From contig JAUIJQ010000177.1 in the NCBI GenBank assembly GCA_030431165.1, positions 1 through 6,754 on the forward strand: a DNA stretch of 6,754 nt. The letters run 5' to 3'. The notes under the pieces were generated by a model. That model made no database searches. It saw only the letters and a list, made by a program, of their open reading frames with translations, and was not told the origin of the DNA. A program made the translations under genes and the position numbers. Within the stretch, counting starts at the first letter, position 1, and every line of letters starts with the position of its first letter. Shown here in pieces: positions 1-4,972 of this stretch. This DNA is from Rhodothermia bacterium. GTDB taxonomy: Bacteria; Bacteroidota; Rhodothermia; Rhodothermales; JABDKH01.

Positions 1-16
1 CGGATAGGTAGACATC

Positions 17-592
17 GTGCACGACCCGCAGCAACCGCTATTCGCTTCCGACCGCGAACGTCGACTGTGGTATCTGTCGTTCGCGGCAATAGCGGCGGTC
101 TACGCAACACTCGGGCTCTCGTCGACGCTCGCGGCACAACTGAACAACCAGAATGTCGCAGCGGTAGTCTTCCTACTGTGCATGTCTTTGATCGGTGTCG
201 GCATTCTGACGCAGGGCCTGCGCATCCGCCCGGGTGGCCGACAAATCGGCGTTACGCTGGGTATCGTCGCCGTATACGTTTTTCTGTTCTTCCGCACGAC
301 AATGCCGGAACGCAGCCACCTGATTGAGTACAGCGTTGTCGCAGCACTACTATTCGAGGCCCTAACCGAGCGCGCAGCACACGCACGACGGGTACCTACG
401 CCGGCGCTGCTGGCGATCGCCGCGACGACGACAATTGGTGCGATCGACGAGGCAGTTCAACTGTTCCTGCCGAACCGCGTTTTTGACCCGGCAGATATCG
501 TCTTCAACGCATCGGCGGCGGTATTCGCCGTCCTTTCGTTGTGGCTGCTAAGACTGGCGAAAAACCGACGTATGCGAACCGATCAGGCGTGA
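17..592 (+). CDS. VanZ-like integral membrane protein
   Basis: A 191-residue, strongly hydrophobic protein with about five or six predicted membrane segments (roughly residues 19-40, 47-68, 75-92, 103-116, 128-147 and 161-180). The VanZ-type signature is visible: HLIEY at 101-105 at the start of one helix, then GAIDEAVQLF at 141-150, PNR at 152-154, and D160 followed by N164. In VanZ-like proteins these acidic, His and Asn residues are the conserved core. VanZ itself gives low-level teicoplanin resistance, but most family members have no known function, so no drug-resistance role should be assumed. The start is GTG at 17, because an in-frame TAG at 5-7 excludes an earlier start; a weak AGG lies about 8 bases upstream. 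The stop is followed by repeat-rich DNA and a convergent gene, so it is probably the last gene of its transcript. Confidence 0.8.
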   Translation: MHDPQQPLFASDRERRLWYLSFAAIAAVYATLGLSSTLAAQLNNQNVAAVVFLLCMSLIGVGILTQGLRIRPGGRQIGVTLGIVAVYVFLFFRTTMPERSHLIEYSVVAALLFEALTERAAHARRVPTPALLAIAATTTIGAIDEAVQLFLPNRVFDPADIVFNASAAVFAVLSLWLLRLAKNRRMRTDQA

Positions 593-610
593 GCATTCGG
601 ATCGCCAGGT

Positions 611-689
611 TCGTTACGGCGGCTATGCCGCGTCAATCGTCGGGATCGTCACGACGGCTGCGCCGCCTCAATGGTTCGGATCGTTACGA
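611..689. repeat. 35-bp tandem repeat with mini-hairpins, about 2.2 copies
   Basis: Two copies begin at 611 and 646 and a third, truncated copy at 681; all open with TCGTYACG. Compared by eye over 39 bases (611-649 against 646-684), the copies match at 31 positions. Copy 1 holds a perfect 5-bp hairpin, GCGGC-TAT-GCCGC at 619-631; copy 2 has the weaker CGGC-TGC-GCCG. GGCGGC at 618-623 can also pair with GCCGCC at 662-667 to make a larger stem. A TTCGGATCG at 597-605 resembles the unit's tail. The tract lies between two convergent genes, so the hairpins could act in transcript termination or 3' end protection, but no U-tract is present. Confidence 0.65.
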
Positions 690-718
690 TTCCTAGGCGG
701 GATTCGAAAAGTCACGAC

Positions 719-807
719 CGATCAAACGATTCTGGACGATCCTCCGATCAAACGATCAAACGATTCCTAACGATCGTACGATTCCTAACGATCAAACGAT
801 CAAACGA
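719..807. repeat. CGATC-core short repeat array (8- and 10-bp units)
   Basis: On the + strand this reads as consecutive units that start with CGAT: CGATCAAA at 719, 745, 753, 789 and 797; CGATTCCTAA at 761 and 779; and variants at 727 (CGATTCTGGA), 737 (CGATCCTC) and 771 (CGATCGTA). The array stops 3 bases before the stop codon of the peptidase gene on the minus strand. It fills most of the convergent gap together with the 35-bp repeat. It has no coding potential that I would defend. The core CGATC plus an A-rich spacer recurs, on the opposite strand, in the array at 3866-3950. Confidence 0.75.
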
Positions 808-809
808 AA

Positions 810-2909
810 TCACATATCCACCGTCTCCCTCTCGCGCAGTACGAGCGACTCGATGAAAAACTCCATCATCCGCTGCTGGTTAATGCCCGAGTGACCGGCG
901 TCTGGTCCAACCTGCACCTCAAACGACTTGCCGGCCTCCTGCAAGGCCTTGATCAGCATCATCGAGTTGTTGGGGTGCACGTTGTCATCAGCCGTGCCGT
1001 AGTAGATCATCAAGTCACCCTCGAGATCTTCGGCGTAGTTCATCGCGTTCCCCTTCTCGTATCCTTCCGGATTATCCTGCGGCGTGTACATGTACCGCTC
1101 GGTGTAGATCGTGTCATAGTGGTGCCACGACGTCACGGCTGAAGATGCGGATGCCGCTGCAAACGCATCAGGGTGCCGGAGTAGCGCAAGCGCGGATGCA
1201 TATCCGCCATACGAAGTCCCGTAAATCCCAACTCTGCTGCCGTCAATGAACGGTAGCTTCGCGAGTTCACGCGAGGCAGCCGCTGCGTCGTCGATCTCCA
1301 CTTCACCGAGTCGAAGATAGATCTGGTCGAGTGACCGCTTGCCTTTGCCAGAAGCCGCGCGGGTGTCAATCGTCACGACGATGAAACCGTATTCCGTGTT
1401 GGGATGCGGCAGCGAAAACGTCTCGCGGGCACCGGTGTTGCCCGGGCCCAGGTACACCGAAAAAAGCACGGGGTACTGCTTCGACGCATCAAAGTCGCTC
1501 GGCTTGTGCATCATGCCCTGCAGTTGCGTACTGCCGTCAGCAGATGTGTACGAGAACATCTCCACCGGCTGGAGCCCCAGCTCTTCGACGCCGCTCATGT
1601 CACTCTCCGCCACAACCGCGACCTCTCGCCCCCTGTCGTTGAGCAGACGCGTGACCGGCGGAACCTCGTGGGTTTGCGATACGTCGGTGAACCACTTGCC
1701 ATCAGGGGAAACGGTCACCGTGTGGTGGAATGCCGGGTCCGTGAGTCGCCGATCACCTCGGCCGTCAAATCCGACCCGGTGAAGCTGCTGCTTCATGTAG
1801 TTGTCACCGCTTCGCGCGTAATACCAGAGCTGCTTTGCACGCTCATCGACTTTGACGATCGATCCCACCTCAAACGGATGGTTAGTAAGCGTCGCGAGAA
1901 GTGTACCGGTCAAGTCGTACAGGTAGTAATTCTTGAATCCGGTCCGTTCCGACTCCCAGATGAAGCGCTTGCCGTCTTCGAGCCACACGATTGTAGGCCG
2001 ATTATCCGTCCAGGACGCAGGCCATTCTTCGCGTACAACGACGCGGCACGATCCATTTGCGGGCGCACACGCGGTAAACTCCATCACGTTCTGGCGCCGG
2101 TTGGTCCGATTGAGCAGAACCTCGCTGCCGTCGGCGCTCCACGAAACGCTGTACGCGTAGTACCCTACTACGTCGGGCTGGAACGGCTGGCCCATCCGGA
2201 TGTCGAGCTTCTGCGACTTGCCTTCAGCCAGGTCGTAGACAAGAAGATCAACGACCGGATTGTCGGTCCCCGCCTTGGGATACGCCTCTACCTCAACGCT
2301 CCCCTCTACTGTTGCCTGTCCCGTCTGAAGGAAGTAGTCTCGGACCGGCATCTCGTCGAAACGATAAAAGGCAATCTTCGAGCCATCCGGTGACCACCAC
2401 ATTGCGGTGCGCTGCGACAACTCCTCGCCATATACCCAGGATGCCGTACCGTACTTGATACGACGCTCCTCGGAACCGTCAGTGGTAATGGCTCGCTCGT
2501 TGCCGCCATCAGCATCTGAGACCCACAGGTTGCGTTCGCGGTAGAACGCTTTCCGTGTCGAGTCTGGCGACATCGCTTCGGTTGCCTGGCGGCCGCGCGC
2601 GACGCGACGCATGCCACGACCAAATCCGCCTGAAGACTCCGTCTGCTCCTCCTCCGCCGCAGTTCTACTGCGCACGTCAAAGCGCCAGAACTTGTCGCCG
2701 AACGAATACGTGAACGAGCGGCTGTCATCTTCCCAGGCGGGGCGAATTGCGCCAGACACCATGGCCTCCCGCATCTGGGGTACCACCTCGGTGTACCGGT
2801 CATAGCCGGGCATATCGGCGATGCGACCCTGTCCGTTCGCGGCGGCTAGTGGCACAAAGGACGCGACGGCGGCGAAAAGAAGACGGCGAGCGACGGCTTT
2901 CCTGGACAT
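810..2909 (-). CDS. Secreted S9 family (DPP-IV-like) dipeptidyl peptidase
   Basis: A 699-residue exported serine peptidase predicted to remove N-terminal dipeptides from peptides in the periplasm or outside the cell. Residues 1 to about 27 form a Sec signal peptide (MSRK, hydrophobic core, AAANGQ) without a lipobox cysteine. Residues ~35-450 are the DPP-IV N-terminal beta-propeller, containing WVYGEE at 158-163; the paired Glu matches the substrate N-terminus-binding Glu pair of DPP-IV. The C-terminal alpha/beta-hydrolase has the oxyanion Tyr486 in YLGPG, nucleophile Ser566 in GTSYGGY, Asp641 in GTADDNVH and His673 in AGHSGI. The Asp-His spacing equals that of human DPP-IV. Cys281 and Cys287 may form a disulfide. 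The start at 2909 is chosen because GGAG lies 8 bases upstream and a signal peptide follows; the frame extends to an ATG at 3014 but that adds 35 residues before the signal peptide. There is no T9SS sorting domain, which suggests a periplasmic location. Exact dipeptide preference cannot be read from sequence. Confidence 0.93.
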   Translation of the reverse strand: MSRKAVARRLLFAAVASFVPLAAANGQGRIADMPGYDRYTEVVPQMREAMVSGAIRPAWEDDSRSFTYSFGDKFWRFDVRSRTAAEEEQTESSGGFGRGMRRVARGRQATEAMSPDSTRKAFYRERNLWVSDADGGNERAITTDGSEERRIKYGTASWVYGEELSQRTAMWWSPDGSKIAFYRFDEMPVRDYFLQTGQATVEGSVEVEAYPKAGTDNPVVDLLVYDLAEGKSQKLDIRMGQPFQPDVVGYYAYSVSWSADGSEVLLNRTNRRQNVMEFTACAPANGSCRVVVREEWPASWTDNRPTIVWLEDGKRFIWESERTGFKNYYLYDLTGTLLATLTNHPFEVGSIVKVDERAKQLWYYARSGDNYMKQQLHRVGFDGRGDRRLTDPAFHHTVTVSPDGKWFTDVSQTHEVPPVTRLLNDRGREVAVVAESDMSGVEELGLQPVEMFSYTSADGSTQLQGMMHKPSDFDASKQYPVLFSVYLGPGNTGARETFSLPHPNTEYGFIVVTIDTRAASGKGKRSLDQIYLRLGEVEIDDAAAASRELAKLPFIDGSRVGIYGTSYGGYASALALLRHPDAFAAASASSAVTSWHHYDTIYTERYMYTPQDNPEGYEKGNAMNYAEDLEGDLMIYYGTADDNVHPNNSMMLIKALQEAGKSFEVQVGPDAGHSGINQQRMMEFFIESLVLRERETVDM

Positions 2910-3130
2910 GACTGTAACTCCGGGCGGATGCTCATTGGGACGGGCGCTAACCGCTACGAAACGCCGCCCGAACGATATGGTTCGGTGCCCGGCCACATTC
3001 GCGCACTGTTCCATCCTCCCTCGTGCAAGATTGCTGCCGTCGAAGAAAACGTTATCCTGACGTTCACGATGCTGGGTGCAAGGAACGAGATCGAAACGCG
3101 AACCGCATTCGCCAAAAGCCGAGTTCTGTC
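2910..3130. promoter_or_regulatory. Divergent promoter region, peptidase / SEC-C protein
   Basis: This 221-bp gap separates two divergently transcribed starts, so it must carry promoters for both unless a longer transcript enters. For the + gene the best candidate I see is TTGCTG at 3031-3036 and TATCCT at 3053-3058 with a 16-base spacer; each matches the sigma-70 consensus at four of six bases, which is weak. I see no convincing element for the minus gene. No strong operator-like palindrome was noticed. Confidence 0.35.
2918..2921 (-). promoter_or_regulatory. Shine-Dalgarno site of the S9 peptidase
   Basis: Read on the minus strand this is GGAG, 8 bases before the ATG at 2909. It decides the start: the upstream in-frame ATG at 3014 instead overlaps directly with a GGAGG, with no usable spacing. 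Confidence 0.65.
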
Positions 3131-3385
3131 ATGTCTTCCACTACCAGTCGCAACGCCGCGTGTCCGTGCGGAAGCGGAAAAAAGTACAAGCACTGCTGTG
3201 AAGGTAAAGCCTCGCAGCGCACCTCGCGGTTTGCCGCGACGGCCGGCCTTGCGCTGCTTGCCATCATGGGAATCATTGCCGTCGGCGTTGCTATATCGAG
3301 CGGCGGAAGCGGCGGCGGAAGCGAGTCCGCACGCAACTGCCCGCCAGGGCAGGTCTGGTCAGCCGAGCACAATCACTGCCACTAG
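3131..3385 (+). CDS. Small SEC-C motif protein with one membrane segment
   Basis: An 84-residue protein. Residues 11-23 are a textbook SEC-C zinc-binding motif, CPCGSGKKYKHCC (ligands C11, C13, C22 and C23 or H21), as found at the C-terminus of SecA and in many stand-alone proteins. A hydrophobic segment at ~34-56 should cross the membrane once; a Gly/Ser linker (57-64) follows. The tail, CPPGQVWSAEHNHCH at 70-84, has C70, H80, H82, C83 and H84, which could form a second metal site. The chosen ATG puts the SEC-C motif near the N-terminus; the open frame extends upstream to 3023, but those residues are Arg-rich and look non-coding. Only a weak GAG lies before the start. With the motif N-terminal to the helix, the zinc site may face the cytoplasm and the Cys/His tail the periplasm (inference). 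Function unknown; the SEC-C motif alone does not make it part of the Sec machinery. Confidence 0.8.
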   Translation: MSSTTSRNAACPCGSGKKYKHCCEGKASQRTSRFAATAGLALLAIMGIIAVGVAISSGGSGGGSESARNCPPGQVWSAEHNHCH

Positions 3386-3408
3386 AGGGCGCTTACCGAC
3401 TCGGCCCT
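3386..3408 (+). terminator. Weak hairpin after the SEC-C gene
   Basis: AGGGC at 3386-3390 can pair with GCCCT at 3404-3408 across a 13-base loop, immediately after the stop codon. There is no U-tract, so intrinsic termination is doubtful. It lies in the 59-bp convergent gap before the Hsp20 gene. Confidence 0.2.
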
Positions 3409-3444
3409 GGCATACCGCAGGCTCAATCATCCGGGTCGCGACGT

Positions 3445-3864
3445 CTACTTTATCTCCACCCGGATATCCGGCCCCTTCGCCTTCTCGCCGTACGGTATCG
3501 ACACGACGAGTACACCGTCACTCATCCGAGCTTCGATATTCTCGACGTTCAAGTCCGCACCCAGTTCAAAGGATCGCTCGAACGACTTGATCGGGTACTC
3601 CTGCAGTCTGAAGTTCGGTCGGTCAACCTCGGGCTCACGGGTACCGGATATGTACAGCACGTTGTCGGTTATTGAGACAACGATGTCGTCGGGGTCGAAG
3701 GTCAACGCGTGTACGCGAACTTCGATGTTGTCATCGTGCTCGATGATGTTGACGGGGATGTTGTGTTTGGGCCGGCGATATCCCCAGCTTCCGCGGTTCA
3801 TCCGCATCTTTCGTTCCCAGCCCTCGGGGCCGCGTCGTCGCCAGTGTCCTGCTCCGCAAATCAT
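3445..3864 (-). CDS. Hsp20 / alpha-crystallin family small heat-shock protein
   Basis: A 139-residue ATP-independent holdase chaperone that binds unfolding proteins and forms oligomers in the cytoplasm. The alpha-crystallin domain spans about residues 36-128: IPVNIIEHDD at 36-45, VLYISGTRE at 69-77 and the hallmark ARMSDGVLVVSIP at 112-124 (family form A-x-x-x-G-V-L). PDIRVEIK at 132-139 supplies an I-x-V version of the C-terminal I-x-I/V docking motif. The N-terminal arm is short and basic (HWRRRGPEGWERKMRMN at 7-23). Its start is uncertain: the ATG at 3864 sits directly against a repeat array with no Shine-Dalgarno; ATGs at 3807 and 3801 would shorten the arm but keep the whole domain. The ECF sigma gene lies upstream in the same orientation, 155 bp away, which makes a joint stress response plausible. 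Confidence 0.92.
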   Translation of the reverse strand: MICGAGHWRRRGPEGWERKMRMNRGSWGYRRPKHNIPVNIIEHDDNIEVRVHALTFDPDDIVVSITDNVLYISGTREPEVDRPNFRLQEYPIKSFERSFELGADLNVENIEARMSDGVLVVSIPYGEKAKGPDIRVEIK

Positions 3865-3865
3865 A

Positions 3866-3950
3866 GTTCGTTAGATCGTTGTGATCGTTGTGATCGTTAG
3901 ATCGTTGTGATCGTTAGATCGTTGTGATCGTTAGATCGTTGTGATCGATG
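3866..3950. repeat. 17-bp tandem repeat array upstream of Hsp20
   Basis: On the + strand three perfect copies of GATCGTTGTGATCGTTA occupy 3883-3899, 3900-3916 and 3917-3933. A fourth, imperfect copy lies at 3934-3950, and a half unit (3874-3882) and a degenerate GTTCGTTA (3866-3873) precede them. Each unit is itself a 9-bp plus an 8-bp sub-repeat, so GATC occurs nine times, 8 or 9 bases apart. The array ends one base from the longest Hsp20 start codon, so it would lie in the promoter or 5' leader of that gene. On the minus strand the units read CGATCACAA and CGATCTAA, the same core as the array at 719-807. Confidence 0.92.
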
Positions 3951-3998
3951 GATAGCGCTGTTTCTTACCTGCGCCTTGAACATATTCGCATGGGTAGA

Positions 3999-4013
3999 CG
4001 CGCGTGAGGCGCG
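3999..4013 (-). terminator. Hairpin just after the sigma factor stop
   Basis: A 5-bp all-GC stem (CGCGC / GCGCG) with a 5-base loop lies 6 bases past the sigma factor stop codon. No U-tract follows on the minus strand. It may attenuate readthrough towards Hsp20 or only stabilise the 3' end; intrinsic termination is not established. Confidence 0.3.
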
Positions 4014-4019
4014 ATTACT

Positions 4020-4616
4020 TCAATCGCCCCAGAACTCTTCGTAGTAGTCCCCCAGGGCAGCACGGAGTTTGATCACAGCGTACCGCTTCCGTGAGATGAT
4101 TGTCTTCAGGTTCTCCCCCTCTTCCTCGGCGATTTCGCGCAGCGTGACGCCGTCAATTTCATTTCGGATAAACACGATGCGCTGGTTCTCGGGCAGATCG
4201 CCAAGCGCCGCCTCGAACAGGTCGAAGAACTCCGACAGATACAACTCATCTTCGGGCGATTCCTCGCTGACGTGTCCGTCGACGTCGGACTCGCCAAGCC
4301 GAACCGGCTCAATTCTGCGATATGCGTCGATGACCCGGTTGCGGGCAGACCGGTACAACCAGGCCGCCGGGTACTCGATGATTGCGCCGCGCTCCAGCGA
4401 CCGGATGAATCCGTACCAGACGTCCTGCGCGATATCCGCGACTGCCTCAGGATCGGGACCCTTCGAACGAATAAAGCGGCGCAGCACGGGGTCAAATGCG
4501 TCTATGAACGCCGCGAAGTCTACGTCTACGTCTACGTCTACATCTCCGTCACTATCCACGACACGCCCATAGTCATGCTCGTCGTCGCGGTCTACATCAG
4601 TTTGGCGGGATACCAT
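4020..4616 (-). CDS. ECF-like sigma-70 family RNA polymerase sigma factor
   Basis: A 198-residue sigma factor with only regions 2 and 4, the layout of ECF (group 4) sigmas, which direct RNA polymerase to a limited regulon. Region 2 is at about 36-101, including DIAQDVWYGFIRSL (61-74) and AAWLYRSARNRVIDAYRR (84-101), the core-binding and -10-recognition part. Region 4 is at about 132-186, with LPENQRIVFIRNEIDGVTL (141-159) and a helix-turn-helix of form REIAEEEG...TIISRKRYAVIKLR (160-185). The N-terminal 33 residues are very acidic and include (VD)4 at 26-33, encoded by a hexanucleotide microsatellite. The ATG at 4616 has no clear Shine-Dalgarno; a GTG at codon 20 is a possible alternative start. 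No anti-sigma gene is adjacent; Hsp20 lies downstream in the same direction. How it is controlled is unknown. Confidence 0.9.
   Translation of the reverse strand: MVSRQTDVDRDDEHDYGRVVDSDGDVDVDVDVDFAAFIDAFDPVLRRFIRSKGPDPEAVADIAQDVWYGFIRSLERGAIIEYPAAWLYRSARNRVIDAYRRIEPVRLGESDVDGHVSEESPEDELYLSEFFDLFEAALGDLPENQRIVFIRNEIDGVTLREIAEEEGENLKTIISRKRYAVIKLRAALGDYYEEFWGD
4518..4541. repeat. (GTCTAC)4 microsatellite inside the sigma gene
   Basis: Four perfect copies of GTCTAC (GTAGAC on the coding strand) encode Val-Asp repeats at residues 26-33. The 6-bp unit is a multiple of three, so slippage would change protein length by Val-Asp pairs without breaking the frame. Confidence 0.95.
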
Positions 4617-4701
4617 ACCATACAGACGATTGATCTACACGCTTTACTTTAACGGACGCAGAGAGAATTTACGTGGTGCAAACAGGTACTCGTGGAGCAC
4701 C
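4617..4701. promoter_or_regulatory. Divergent gap, sigma factor / VOC remnant
   Basis: An 85-bp gap between divergent starts, AT-richer than its surroundings around 4640-4672. It should hold the sigma factor promoter on the minus strand; TAAAGT appears there as a loose -10-like word but I could not pair it with a -35 box. GGAG at 4694-4697, 4 bases before the ATG at 4702, is the ribosome binding site of the + gene and supports that start. Confidence 0.35.
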
Positions 4702-4848
4702 ATGCCTGCACCGATTGTCTTCTTCGATATAGCAGACACACCCCGACTTGAAGTTCCGGGCGTTGTCGTCCTCGGTCTGTTCAGGGATCCGGCCGGAAGC
4801 CCGATGGGAGTCGTTGAGATGGAGAACGGTAAGCACAGCGTGCCGTAG
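4702..4848 (+). pseudogene. VOC/glyoxalase-family gene remnant with internal deletion
   Basis: A 48-codon frame whose two ends look like the two ends of a vicinal-oxygen-chelate (glyoxalase/dioxygenase fold) protein. MPAPIVFFDIA at 1-11 resembles the first strand of such proteins, and PRLEVPGVVVLGLFRDP (14-30) followed by AGSPMGVVEMENGKHSVP (31-48) resembles their last module. E39 in GVVEM sits where the family has a metal-ligand Glu. Members are typically about 115-130 residues, so roughly 65-80 residues of the middle, including the first metal ligands and the helix of the first module, are missing at about residues 11-14. The frame is intact across the junction, and start, Shine-Dalgarno and stop are all present. 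It therefore looks like a clean in-frame deletion, probably non-functional. The upstream in-frame ATG at 4630 is not favoured. The family match is from memory of its pattern, not a search. Confidence 0.65.
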
Positions 4849-4960
4849 CTCGATAACCGAGGGTCAGACCGAACCTGCAGAATGTCGAATTGCCTTGATC
4901 CCCGTCAGCCTCGTGGACAACTTCATCGTGCCGCCCCCCTCACGCGCACCGACGGCAACC

Positions 4961-4965
4961 AAGGA
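4961..4965 (+). promoter_or_regulatory. Shine-Dalgarno site of the T9SS protein
   Basis: AAGGA ends 7 bases before the ATG at 4973, a good match and spacing, and it fixes the start just ahead of a signal peptide. The rest of the 124-bp gap before this gene shows only a weak CTCG-ATAAC-CGAG hairpin (4849-4861) directly after the VOC remnant stop and no recognisable promoter. Confidence 0.7.
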
Positions 4966-4972
4966 TTCTGAC

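Noticed and set aside
611..807. CRISPR array
   Set aside because: Units are short, degenerate and contiguous, with no unique spacers of 30 bases or more and no cas genes nearby.
671..856. 61-residue open frame on the + strand
   Set aside because: It translates the CGATC repeat array and runs into the end of the peptidase gene; the product is low-complexity.
1404..2393. 329-residue open frame on the + strand
   Set aside because: It lies fully antisense to the well-supported S9 peptidase, has no recognisable domain, and long antisense frames are expected in GC-rich coding DNA.
2910..3014. 35-residue N-terminal extension of the S9 peptidase
   Set aside because: It would place an unrelated segment before a good signal peptide, and its ATG overlaps the end of a GGAGG with no spacing, whereas the internal ATG has a well-placed GGAG.
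3023..3130. 36-residue N-terminal extension of the SEC-C protein
   Set aside because: The extra residues are Arg/Cys-rich and non-descript, overlap the likely divergent promoter region, and are not needed for the domain.
3866..3950. Iteron-type replication origin
   Set aside because: Unit length near 17 bp is iteron-like, but there is no rep gene, AT-rich unwinding region or other plasmid feature, and the array lies among chromosomal-type genes.
4630..4701. 24-residue N-terminal extension of the VOC remnant
   Set aside because: The family N-terminus begins at the ATG at 4702, which has its own GGAG; the upstream part coincides with the divergent promoter gap.
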